A DNA stretch of 64,000 nt from Virgibacillus_N oceani_A (lineage in GTDB: Bacteria; Bacillota; Bacilli; Bacillales; Amphibacillaceae), in NCBI GenBank assembly GCA_041521345.1, contig JBGOHB010000003.1, one strand, 5' to 3'. A program made the translations under genes and the position numbers. How positions within the stretch are numbered: the first letter of the stretch is position 1; the number at the start of each line of letters is the position of its first letter. Shown piece by piece: positions 18,105-26,340 of this stretch. Under the pieces are notes generated by a model. That model did no database searches. It was not told the DNA's origin and saw only the letters and a program-made list of their open reading frames with translations.

Positions 18105-18551
18105 TTCTTTATTTATCTCTCTGATTCTTTCGGCAACTGCCCTGGTTAAATCCGTCGCTGTTTTTGGAACAAAGGATGTGAGTACAGGGTTAATTACTGG
18201 TGCTTTCAAGCCGGTTGCCGTAATATCCAGGTTTCCGGTCATTTTTGTATTCGTTTCGTCCAATGCGACGCCTTCAAAATATCCGCTGCCAGTAAACTTT
18301 TCATTTTTTCCTTTTAAATCAAAGGTCACTTTGGTAGGCTCCTCCCAGTTGGTAATCGTGACCTGCAGCTTAATTTTTCGTCTCAGAATACCGATATCCC
18401 CGTAAAATTCCCAGTTTGACTGTGTATCATTAAGAATGTCATGATCAATATAACCAGGAACCAAAGGAGCCCAATTATTCATATCGCTTACGAAATCCCA
18501 AATATTGTGTATGGAAACGTTTATTTCTTCTTGGTGTGTTCCGCTAGGCAT
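18093..18551 (-). CDS. CoxG/SRPBCC family protein
   Basis: This 152-residue protein has the START/SRPBCC layout of carbon-monoxide-dehydrogenase subunit G: an N-terminal strand, then IWDFVSDMNNWAPLVPG, a curved beta sheet and a long C-terminal helix (TDLTRAVAERIREINKE). In related CoxG proteins the family recruits cofactors or lipids to membranes. In Bacillaceae without CO dehydrogenase the role is unknown. The start is ATG 18551 after GAGGAGG. The next gene upstream on this strand is a DinB protein, 83 bp away. Confidence 0.82.
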   Translation of the reverse strand: MPSGTHQEEINVSIHNIWDFVSDMNNWAPLVPGYIDHDILNDTQSNWEFYGDIGILRRKIKLQVTITNWEEPTKVTFDLKGKNEKFTGSGYFEGVALDETNTKMTGNLDITATGLKAPVINPVLTSFVPKTATDLTRAVAERIREINKENKG

Positions 18552-18634
18552 AGTGCATTTCCTCCTCTTTTGCAGTAGTATATATTACTTCGTTCCCTAT
18601 TTATTTGCTGGCTGAAACTTCACCACAACTAATG

Positions 18635-19066
18635 TCATCTCAAACCCCAATCCTGCTCCCATTGCCTGGGAAGAGAGAATCCTGCCTGTTTCAAAGCAAC
18701 ATAATACTGCCCCTGATGAATCCCTTCATGCTGGATTGCTGTACCTTGTAATTCGATGATAGACAAATATTCTGTCCCCATTTTTATGTATTCAAAATTT
18801 GTCTGTTCAAATGCAGCAGCTAAAGTATCCCTGCTTTTTTCCAATTCAAGCATTATATCTTCTGTCACTGGTAATTTTCCAGGAAATTGGATGGCTCCGG
18901 AGATGAGTCCTTCACGGTATACATTCCTTACTCGAATAATATGGATAAACAGTTTCCTCAATGTGCCTAATTCAGGTATAAGTTTATTATTCCACTTGTC
19001 TTCCGGGATGTCCTTTGCTAAGGTATTAGTCATGTTGGCGGCATATAAAAAAGCTTTTATATTCAT
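18635..19066 (-). CDS. DinB/YfiT-like family protein
   Basis: This 143-residue four-helix-bundle protein of the DinB superfamily has the family's metal-binding His pattern: one His in KLFIHIIRVRNVY and the pair in QHEGIHQGQYYVALK. Relatives include metal-dependent thiol transferases (BstA, mycothiol/bacillithiol-linked), but a specific reaction is not readable. The start is ATG 19066 after AAAGGAGCGG. Confidence 0.85.
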   Translation of the reverse strand: MNIKAFLYAANMTNTLAKDIPEDKWNNKLIPELGTLRKLFIHIIRVRNVYREGLISGAIQFPGKLPVTEDIMLELEKSRDTLAAAFEQTNFEYIKMGTEYLSIIELQGTAIQHEGIHQGQYYVALKQAGFSLPRQWEQDWGLR

Positions 19067-19358
19067 ACTTTTCCGCTCCTTTTAAAGAAAGAACATACCA
19101 TGCATGATTCAATCTTCAGGTCTATTCTATACAGATGTGCTAAAGTTTATGTATATCGTTATATAATGTGTTGAGTCAAAATGGGTTGTCCATTTTGGTT
19201 TCCGTGTATCGAACTTTGTTTGTTTTACCAAACGTTTATATTAAGTATAAATCATTGAACTCAAACGGAAAAGATACTTTTTTAAATGGAAGATCCCTAT
19301 TTTTGTAATCCTCTTTCTTTTTGCCATAATTTCATATATACTGTAACTAATCGAATAG

Positions 19359-19501
19359 TTATTCAGAGTGACTGAGAGACTTGGCTCAATGACGTCACAG
19401 CAACCTACGAATAGTAAGGTGCTAAAACCAACAAAGCGGATGCTTTGGCTGATAAAATGGGAACTCCCTTTTGGCAATCAAAGCTAAAGAGGGATTTTTT
19501 T
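19359..19501 (+). promoter_or_regulatory. SAM-I (S-box) riboswitch with terminator
   Basis: The conserved S-box elements appear in order: GACTGAGAGACTTGGCTC, TGACG, CAGCAACCT, AAGGTGCTAAAACC and AAAGC/GCTTT. The closing P1 pairs TTATTCAG (19359-19366) with CTGATAA (19449-19455). A terminator stem (TCCCTTTT...AAAGAGGGA) with a T-run follows at 19465-19501. It lies directly before metA. High SAM should stop transcription. An ATG at 19445 lies inside the switch and is not the gene start. Confidence 0.92.
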
Positions 19502-19534
19502 ATTTTAGTAAGCAATCTAAAGGAGAGATTTTCT

Positions 19535-20443
19535 TTGCCAATCAATATACCAAAAACACTCCCTGCAACAGAGGAATTGAAGCAGGAAAAGATATTTGTG
19601 ATGGATGAGGAGCGGGCGAAAACACAGGATATCCGTGCACTGAATATCCTTATGCTCAACCTGATGCCGGAAAAAGAAAGAACCGAGCTGCAGCTGCTGC
19701 GTGTATTGGGAAATACCCCATTGCAGGTGAATGTCACCTTTCTGCGTATGGCATCACATGAATCGAAAAATGCCAGTAAATCACACCTGGATACATTTTA
19801 TACGACCTTTGATCAAATCAAAGACCGCCGTTTTGACGGAATGATTATCACCGGCGCCCCGATTGAACATTTGCCATTTGAAGAAGTGGATTATTGGGAA
19901 GAACTAACGAAAATCATGGACTGGACAAAAGAGCATGTGACTTCTGTGATGCATATTTGCTGGGGAGCACAGGCTGCTTTGTATCACCATTACGGAATTG
20001 GTAAACACGAACTACAGAAAAAATGTTTTGGCATTTTCGACCATCAACTTACCGATCCAACGGTAAAACTGGTGCGTGGTTTTGATGAAGCGTACCGTGC
20101 TCCACATTCACGCTATACCTCCGTGTCGATGGAGGAAGTGAAGAATCATCCTGATCTCACGTTGCTCTCGTTATCGGAGGAAGCAGGCGTATTTATGGTC
20201 ATGTCCAAGGACGAAAAGCATATTATGCTCACAGGACACCTGGAATATGATGCGACAACACTGGCTGAAGAATACCAGCGAGATATCGAGAAAGGTGTAG
20301 ATATAGAAATTCCACAGCATTATTTTCCGGGTGGTGATGCAAACAGGCGTCCGCTCAACACATGGCGTTCCCATACACATTTGCTGTTCTCAAATTGGCT
20401 GAATTATTATGTGTATCAGGAAACACCTTATGAGTGGGATTGA
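19535..20443 (+). CDS. metA: Homoserine O-acetyltransferase, MetA type
   Basis: MetA acylates homoserine at the entry to methionine synthesis. Starting at TTG 19535, after AAAGGAGAGA, the protein has 302 residues and begins PINIPKTLPATEELK as in the family. With this numbering the catalytic Cys142 (HICWGAQ), His235 and Glu237 (LTGHLEYD) fall exactly at the known positions. Residue 111 is Glu (GAPIE111). In Bacillus cereus MetA this residue specifies acetyl-CoA rather than succinyl-CoA, so acetyl transfer is inferred. It is controlled by the SAM riboswitch just upstream. Confidence 0.95.
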   Translation: MPINIPKTLPATEELKQEKIFVMDEERAKTQDIRALNILMLNLMPEKERTELQLLRVLGNTPLQVNVTFLRMASHESKNASKSHLDTFYTTFDQIKDRRFDGMIITGAPIEHLPFEEVDYWEELTKIMDWTKEHVTSVMHICWGAQAALYHHYGIGKHELQKKCFGIFDHQLTDPTVKLVRGFDEAYRAPHSRYTSVSMEEVKNHPDLTLLSLSEEAGVFMVMSKDEKHIMLTGHLEYDATTLAEEYQRDIEKGVDIEIPQHYFPGGDANRRPLNTWRSHTHLLFSNWLNYYVYQETPYEWD

Positions 20444-20648
20444 CTTTTATTGTAGGGGTCTTTAGATTTAGTCTCGATAAACAACGTTTTCTCCAATATT
20501 TATAACGATCTCTGCCCTCGTTTGGGTTAGCTGTGTCCCATATTCAGTAAAATTCTTCTTTGAGTTCATGTGTTAGGTTACAATAAAGTCCTTTACTGAA
20601 CAATAATGTTTACTTTACAAAAAGGTTCTTTACTCAGGCTGTTATTAT

Positions 20649-20665
20649 GAGATAATCATTATCTC
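20649..20665 (+). promoter_or_regulatory. Fur-like box
   Basis: GAGATAAT-C-ATTATCTC is a perfect palindrome around one base and fits the 7-1-7 Fur pattern (GATAAT-N-ATTATC). It is about 85 bp before the VOC gene. The rest of the 300-bp gap after metA (20444-20751) holds only AT-rich sequence in which I see no gene. Confidence 0.45.
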
Positions 20666-20751
20666 TATTTATACTTTTAGCAATCTAGAAGAAGTCCGAT
20701 CAGATATATGTGATAATCTTAAGATAATCTAATCTCAGAGGAGTGTTTTCA

Positions 20752-21161
20752 ATGAAAAATCAAGCAACACCATATTTTCTGTTCGATGGAAATGCTAGGG
20801 AAGCATTAGAATTTTATAAGGAAGTATTTGAGGGAGACGTGTCAGATATTCAAACTTTCGGTGAGGCTGACTACCCGACCCCTCCAGAAGCGAATGACAG
20901 AATTATTCATGCCCGATTTAAAAAAGACGATTTATTCATAATGTTGTCCGACACATTTCCAGGCCAGGAGGTCAAGACGGGCAATCATATTTCATTAGCT
21001 CTAGAATTAGAAAGTGAAGAAGAAATTCAAAAATTATATAATGCACTGAGTCAAAAAGGTTCAGTGTTAATGGAGTTACAGGATACTTTTTGGGGGGCGA
21101 AATACGCTAAATTAAAGATAGCTTCGGGGTGATTTGGGATCTGAATTACACACAATCCTAA
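20752..21161 (+). pseudogene. VOC/PhnB-like protein with 3' frameshift
   Basis: This is a glyoxalase-superfamily (PhnB-like) protein. It starts at ATG 20752 after GAGGAG and reads normally to K-Y-A-K-L-K. The frame then hits a TGA at 21130. In the +1 frame the missing end is intact: DSFGVIWDLNYTQS, stop at 21161. One lost base in the A-rich AAATTAAAGATAG (about 21110-21122) explains this. The conserved last strand is removed, so the gene is probably inactive unless the base is a sequencing error or slippage restores it. Compare the intact relative at 28610. Confidence 0.8.
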
Positions 21162-21300
21162 TCTGACACATGAATTGTGTAGGTGGATATATGAAGCAGA
21201 TCAAAACAATAACGGTGGAAAAAGTAAATATCTTTTTTGTCATTAATTTGGTGTGAGATCTTCAGGTTAAAGTCAAAAGTAAACAACTATTTTTTGAAAC

Positions 21301-21330
21301 AGCCGCATTTTTCAACGGAAGAATGCGGCT
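21301..21330. terminator. Hairpin terminator-like stem
   Basis: AGCCGCATTTTTC pairs with GAAGAATGCGGCT around AACG. It is nearly the same stem as the terminator at 9568-9597. It lies between the VOC gene and the ISL3 remnant. Confidence 0.6.
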
Positions 21331-21369
21331 TTCGGCTGTTGAAAGCAAACAACTTTATTTGTTCCGAAC

Positions 21370-22245
21370 ATCATGAGCTTCCTTTAGTTCAGGGATATTA
21401 CCTAACCAACAAGTTTCCAAAAGGAATGCGTCTCGTTCATTCAAGACATGTTTACGTTTGAGAAGAATATATCTCTCACGCATTAGAGTACGCCTTTCTT
21501 TGGCAGTCATATTGCTTTAAGTGATTTTCTAACGTTGTCTACGGATTGATTAGCCATACGAACTACATGAAATTTATCTATAACTACTTTAGCCTGTGGT
21601 AAGACAGTATTTACTGCATCTTTGTAAGGCTTCCACATATCCATTTTGACGTATTCAACGTAATGCGTATCACTAATTTCTGAAAGTCGTTGTATTACAG
21701 TTTCTTTCTTACGGTTAGGCTTAATATCAAAAATAGTTTTTTGTTCAACATTGGTCAGTACAAGACGGGGTTTACGGATAATATGTATTTCATCTATTCC
21801 AAACCATTTAGGAGTATCAAATCGTTATTCTCGTTCTTTGAATGCCACATGATCTTTAAAAACGTTTCTAACGGTCTTCTCATCTACTCCAACGCTTTCG
21901 GCTACTTCCACAAAGATCTTAGACATGGATTGTTCTTCAATGGACTATAACAACCTTTTAGTTATACTACGCTTTTCATCAATGGATATAAGTCTTTCCC
22001 AAAATGTGGAACCACACTCACAACATTTGTAACGTCTACGATTTACTTGTAAGCCTACTGCTTTAAACGAATAGGCAAGTCCATGATCAGTTGTTTTCGT
22101 GAACTGTGTTTGTACAGTTTGTTAAAACCGCATTCAGGACAATGTTCAGGTGTGGTTTGATGGCTTCCACTTAAACATCATGTCGGTTTCATTTTCGGTG
22201 GTTCTATTGTTTTAAAGTCTGGTAGGAATAATAGGTCTGACAAAT
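21370..22245 (-). pseudogene. Degenerate ISL3-family transposase
   Basis: The minus strand holds, in changing frames, the N-terminal zinc-finger region (CPECGFNKLY; RRRYKCCECGSTFWERL), a helix-turn-helix (VAESVGVDEKTVRNVFKDH), the first catalytic Asp (WFGIDEIHIIRKPR), the second (VKMDMWKPYKDAV) and FHVVRMANQSVDNVRKSLKA. This order is that of ISL3 transposases. At least five stops or frameshifts interrupt it. The C-terminal third, with the catalytic Glu, is missing after KEAHDVRNK. I see no clear terminal repeats. Confidence 0.85.
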
Positions 22246-22684
22246 TGTTCATCCTTTACTACTCTGTGGTGTTAAGGTATCAAGTATTGATTTGATTTCG
22301 AAATCAGTATTGTTAAATATTTATTGTGACCACAATTTGCTCTTAGAACATCCCATAAACCAAACCATTTATATAATGGCTGATCGGAAAATAGTGCGGA
22401 AATGTTCCTTTTGTAGACTTTGCTTAACTAATGCAACCCGTTAATTGAACGTGAAAGTGATACTTATTCAACAATCGCGCGCCGTTTGTATAAACGTTTA
22501 GTAAAAGAAGTTGCAGTTATTTTCTCTCCGTATAAACGGATCAATATAACTAAAAAATTGTTGCTGTGAAATTTCTTTAAATTGAGTGTGAGAATCAACT
22601 CCTCTATATTTCCGCTACGTTTATTAGCTCACCAGTTATCATGAATCCAATTTTCTAAAAACTCATTTTTTGAAAGCATTGCAG
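22246..22684. other. Gene-free stretch beside the ISL3 remnant
   Basis: No credible gene is seen. A short forward reading (ESDTYSTIARRLYKRLVKEV) looks protein-like but has no start, no ribosome binding site and soon ends. It is probably further mobile-element debris. Confidence 0.4.
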
Positions 22685-23668
22685 TCAACTGATTTTTGAT
22701 AGTTGATTCATTGCTTCATATTCTTTGTTTGATAACTCTAAAAGAATATCAGAAGCCTGATTTAGGAATAGTAATTCATGAGTCTCTCCAGCCTTTTTGA
22801 TAAGCTTGGATACCTCCTCCCACATAGGTGCGATTTCAGTAAATAGATTATATCCATTTTGTAAAGGAGCATGATCAACTATACTCAAACATTCTTTTAA
22901 GAAATCTCTGTACATATTTCTAAATAGGGAACCTCCAGTTCCTCCCCGCTCCATTAGTGTGGCTGCTAACACTAAGTCATCCTCAATATTTTCACTTCTC
23001 TCAAACCACTTCTTAATCTCTACACTTGTTTTCTTAATACCTTTATAGCCCAAATTTTTGATAGGAGGATTCATATAATCTAAAGCGTTATTTTTGATTG
23101 CTTTTATAATCACATCCTTTAAATTTGGTATATCCTCTTTTTTCTTAATGGTATAAGATAGATTTTTTGAAGACATTGGACCTTTTTCGTTTCTTGCCAA
23201 TGCCAAATTTTCAAGACTTGTTTTTACCATACCACCCTGTTGCTTTGTATCAACCAGGTAGGCAAAACTATCGTCATATCTATACATAGCCACATAATGA
23301 CCAGCAAAATGTACCTTATTAGTGAAATAATCCAAGTAATAACTGTCAAGCTTTAATCCTACAATCATTCCTTTATCTATGTTCTGTTTAACATTTTCCC
23401 AAGCTTTATTTTTGGAAGAAGTCTCTTTTACCTCCATTTGAAGGTTTAAATTATTTACAATGTTACGGGTAAGAAGATCTGGTTTCACTCTTCCTCCAAT
23501 AAACGGAAAGTCCATATTTTTCATATCCCAATATATATAACCTAATCCTTCACCAATGCCAAACAACATCGCTTCAGACATTTCAATCCCTAAACTTTTC
23601 AACAAACTTCCGGTAGCGGTAGTTTCACAATGTTGGCCAGTAAAAGGCGAGAAATTTTTTATTAACAT
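22685..23668 (-). CDS. BtrH N-terminal domain / DUF4872 protein
   Basis: This 327-residue protein has a papain/C39-like BtrH_N domain in residues 1-145 and a helical DUF4872-type half after it. The probable triad is visible: Cys14 in GQHCETTATG, His124 in HFAGHYVAM and Asp140 in YLVDT. BtrH itself transfers an acyl side chain from a carrier protein in butirosin synthesis. Other members sit beside peptide or secondary-metabolite genes, but none is present here. Start ATG 23668 overlaps the PadR stop (ATGTTAA), and AAGGAGATGG lies in the PadR 3' end, so the two are coupled. The substrate is unknown. Confidence 0.8.
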   Translation of the reverse strand: MLIKNFSPFTGQHCETTATGSLLKSLGIEMSEAMLFGIGEGLGYIYWDMKNMDFPFIGGRVKPDLLTRNIVNNLNLQMEVKETSSKNKAWENVKQNIDKGMIVGLKLDSYYLDYFTNKVHFAGHYVAMYRYDDSFAYLVDTKQQGGMVKTSLENLALARNEKGPMSSKNLSYTIKKKEDIPNLKDVIIKAIKNNALDYMNPPIKNLGYKGIKKTSVEIKKWFERSENIEDDLVLAATLMERGGTGGSLFRNMYRDFLKECLSIVDHAPLQNGYNLFTEIAPMWEEVSKLIKKAGETHELLFLNQASDILLELSNKEYEAMNQLSKIS

Positions 23669-24234
23669 TTATCCATCTCCTTATCATTATTTTTTTCCAA
23701 TAAATCTTTTATTAAGATGTCCATAAACTCCATTTCATTTTTAATTAATAAAAGAGGGTGCCTGAATAATGCTTGCACGTGAAAAGGTAGACTTATTCCG
23801 CCTTGTGTCTCAAATTTTTTATTAATGTTTTTTGCCACTTCAGAAAGGAAATCTTTTCTTTTTTGGAGTGCTTCCAAAACTTCCTCTGTGGTTAAGAAGG
23901 GCATACTCGCAAGAGCTAAATCGAATCTGTTATCTCTTTCTCGTGTAGATGATAGAAATTCTAAAGTATTCTTTTTTAGTAATTTTGCACCTGTATCTGT
24001 TACTTCAAATTTCCTTGGCGTTGGTCCTCTACCTTGTTTTGATGTATCTAAATAGGAATTTACAAGGTGCTTTTTACTTAATTTTTTTAAACCAACATAA
24101 ATAGATGTAGACCCAATATCTCCCCACTCCCTATAACCTCGCTCTATTATTAACTGATTAATTTCATAACCAGAAACCTTCTTCTGTTCAGAGATAATCT
24201 GTAAAAGCATAAACTCAACGTTAGTGATTTCCAT
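23662..24234 (-). CDS. PadR family regulator of the BtrH_N module
   Basis: This 190-residue PadR protein has an N-terminal winged helix (VEFMLLQIISEQKKVSGYEINQ, then GSTSIYVGLKKLSKK) and a helical C-terminal effector half. The recognition helix differs from the usual S-x-x-Y-P-x-L. The start is ATG 24234 after AAAGGAT. It lies directly downstream of a promoter containing a 24-bp perfect palindrome and overlaps the BtrH_N gene. Autorepression of both genes is the natural inference. Confidence 0.85.
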   Translation of the reverse strand: MEITNVEFMLLQIISEQKKVSGYEINQLIIERGYREWGDIGSTSIYVGLKKLSKKHLVNSYLDTSKQGRGPTPRKFEVTDTGAKLLKKNTLEFLSSTRERDNRFDLALASMPFLTTEEVLEALQKRKDFLSEVAKNINKKFETQGGISLPFHVQALFRHPLLLIKNEMEFMDILIKDLLEKNNDKEMDKC

Positions 24235-24265
24235 AAAATATCCTTTCTTATATTATACTATGACG

Positions 24266-24296
24266 TAATATTACACCTGTGTAATATTAAAGTCAA
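24266..24296 (-). promoter_or_regulatory. Promoter with 24-bp perfect palindromic operator
   Basis: On the minus strand: TTGACT (24291-24296), 17 bp, then TAATAT (24268-24273). A perfect palindrome, TAATATTACAC-CT-GTGTAATATTA, spans 24266-24289 and so covers the spacer and the -10 box. A repressor bound here would block RNA polymerase. The adjacent PadR is the best candidate. Confidence 0.75.
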
Positions 24297-24526
24297 TGAA
24301 AATTTGTTAATGAAAATGACAATCCCTTAGCGCAAGATTATATTTAAAAGTATCACTCGTATTTGATTGATACTATTGATTGACACAACATTCCACCAGA
24401 TAATCCTCCGAAATTTAATTGATATTTACATTATACTATAGGGATTCATATTTAGTTGACATATCAGGTTTTAACGTTTTTAGTCAAGAAGTCTCCCACT
24501 TCAAGCGTAGCTAAGTGGCGAGTAGT
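24297..24526 (-). other. Intergenic stretch with a possible IS605-type end
   Basis: Most of this stretch is AT-rich without genes. At 24496-24518 the arms CCACTT and AAGTGG form a short hairpin flanked by TAGTCAAGAAGTCTC and GAGTAGTTCAC. Its style resembles the subterminal hairpins of IS605-type elements, compare CCCACTT...AAGTGGTGGG at the TnpB element end at 32218-32257. It may be a solo end left by an excised or decayed element. Confidence 0.35.
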
Positions 24527-25063
24527 TCACTTTTTACTTTGAACCAGAGCTTGAATTAAGGCGCCAATGGCTTGTATCCAGCTGCCAACAAAATTAATAT
24601 TTTGTCCCTGTTTACCTTTCAGCTGGATAATGCCTGATAAACCTTGCAAAGCATTTCCAATCGATTGAAGCAAGGCGCCGTAAATGTTATATAGCGTATT
24701 CATAGAGATCTCATTTGTATCCAATAAATCTGGAAGGGACATGCCGCTTCCGACAGATTGGAGCAAATTTCCTTTTATCGTTAATTCTGCCTTCGTTTCT
24801 TCATTAAATTGAATTAATATTCCGCTAACAACGGTGGAATTTCCAATAGCTTGCAGCTGGTTACCGAGTTTATTTAAAGTAATATTTTTTTCGCTGTCGG
24901 CAGCTAAAGCACTGCCTGTGGCTTGCATTACATTTCCTAATAAATCTAAATTAGTCTGCATCGTTTCATTAAATCTGGAAGCAGGGGTACTTGCTATAGC
25001 GGAAAGAATGGTACCTATGGCTGAATCCCATGAGCCAAATAATGCTTTAAGATTATTATCCAT
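24527..25063 (-). CDS. Internally repetitive hypothetical protein (DUF6944-like)
   Basis: This 178-residue protein is built from about five repeats of 30-35 residues. Each carries G-N-x-L-Q-A/S-x-G-S/N, for example LGNVMQATGSAL, LGNQLQAIGNS, KGNLLQSVGSG, GALLQSIGNAL and GSWIQAIGALIQAL. The pattern predicts amphipathic helices and no signal peptide. I recall Bacillus proteins of this kind under a DUF6944-type name, but the function is unknown. The start is ATG 25063 after GGCAGGGCG. Confidence 0.7.
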   Translation of the reverse strand: MDNNLKALFGSWDSAIGTILSAIASTPASRFNETMQTNLDLLGNVMQATGSALAADSEKNITLNKLGNQLQAIGNSTVVSGILIQFNEETKAELTIKGNLLQSVGSGMSLPDLLDTNEISMNTLYNIYGALLQSIGNALQGLSGIIQLKGKQGQNINFVGSWIQAIGALIQALVQSKK

Positions 25064-25286
25064 GTTAACGCCCTGCCTTAAGATATTTAATAATAATCTA
25101 TTCTAATGAGCGCGATTTGTAACCGCTAATGACTATCGCCGCACCTTCCGATGATTTTGTGTTTCCTTAAATATCTTGTTCTTAGTCCATTTGCTTTGGA
25201 TCATGGCAGAGAATCAGCATGCCATCAAATTTTCAGGGTGAAATTAATATATTTTATCTGCATCCAATGGTAATGTTTGAACATGT

Positions 25287-26114
25287 TCAAGGTGCTTCGT
25301 CATCTTCTATTGGATAGGTGAAACTCAGCTCTTCAGCAATTTCCATTGCAATCGCCCTAAACAACTCACAGGCCATGAATATGGATTCCCAAAAACCTCC
25401 ATATTCATGATTTGCGTAGGTTTTTTCATACATATGCCAATATTCCTCAGGAAGATACTGTTTAAAATACTTACCCATTTTTCCAACAGAAACCTGAAAA
25501 TCATGTTTGTTTCCAACCCACCAGGAGACCACCTCATCCAATCTTTTTCTAACAGCACAATCAAACATTTGCTTTGCATATGGCAGTTCATCCCGCCATA
25601 TTCCTTTTGCCACGTTTTGCAGGCACCACCAAAAGTCATTGCATGAGCTTGAGAATTCTGCTTTTGTTGGCATTGGGACATGGTAATCAATATCCGTGGG
25701 AGGGGGAATGAACTGCAAAATACCATCTTTATCCAATAAAGGAGCTGTCAGCTTTTCACTAACATAGTTTTCCTTCACAGCCTCTCTTGTTTCAATATGC
25801 AGGTCAATTCGGTTTCCGTCTGTAAAAAGCATTAAGTAACCATAAGATTGATCAAAATTCACTGGTTTATCGAGTAACTGGTCATTTTTATCCGGTTCCT
25901 GGATCATCAGCAAATCCCCAAAAATGTTTATCCAATTCCTATCTCTGATAAAGGGTGCTGTCTCCGTTACCACATAAACAATATCATAGTCCTGAAAAAT
26001 ATCTTTTGGCACATCAGGATTTGTCCTCGAACCATTCATGTATACCGCCCGAATTCGCTCGTCATCGTTCGCGGTATTGATGATCAGGTCCATCATTTCT
26101 TTTTCTGTTCTCAT
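25287..26114 (-). CDS. aadK: Aminoglycoside 6-adenylyltransferase, AadK/ANT(6) family
   Basis: ANT(6) enzymes adenylate streptomycin at position 6. This 275-residue protein has the nucleotidyltransferase signature: YMNGSRTNP (residues 25-33) followed by DYDIVYVV with the metal-binding Asp pair. Further family blocks are LMLFTDGNRIDLHI and the C-terminal helical domain (KGIWRDELPYAKQMFD; YEKTYANHEYGGFWESIF). The start is ATG 26114 after GGAGGGG. Its length is close to chromosomal AadK, so it may be an ancestral gene rather than an acquired one. Resistance is inferred, not shown. Confidence 0.85.
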   Translation of the reverse strand: MRTEKEMMDLIINTANDDERIRAVYMNGSRTNPDVPKDIFQDYDIVYVVTETAPFIRDRNWINIFGDLLMIQEPDKNDQLLDKPVNFDQSYGYLMLFTDGNRIDLHIETREAVKENYVSEKLTAPLLDKDGILQFIPPPTDIDYHVPMPTKAEFSSSCNDFWWCLQNVAKGIWRDELPYAKQMFDCAVRKRLDEVVSWWVGNKHDFQVSVGKMGKYFKQYLPEEYWHMYEKTYANHEYGGFWESIFMACELFRAIAMEIAEELSFTYPIEDDEAP

Positions 26115-26340
26115 TACATTCCCCTCCGAAAATTAGTTGCGTGGACGGCAGTTTAGTGTGTTTTTCCATCCATCTTGTTCCATACCTGTGTAAAAGATTA
26201 TTTTCATTTTAACATAGGCTTGCCTGATAACTGAACTAGTGCTAATGAAGGATAGAATTTCATCCTGTGGTCTGAAGATTAGGGGCTCCAAGAATAATAT
26301 AATTCATTACAAACGAATAACTGAAAAGGAATGGATTATT

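Noticed and set aside
19445..19534. Upstream extension of metA from ATG 19445.
   Set aside because: These codons are the riboswitch terminator stem; the family N terminus and ribosome binding site fit TTG 19535.
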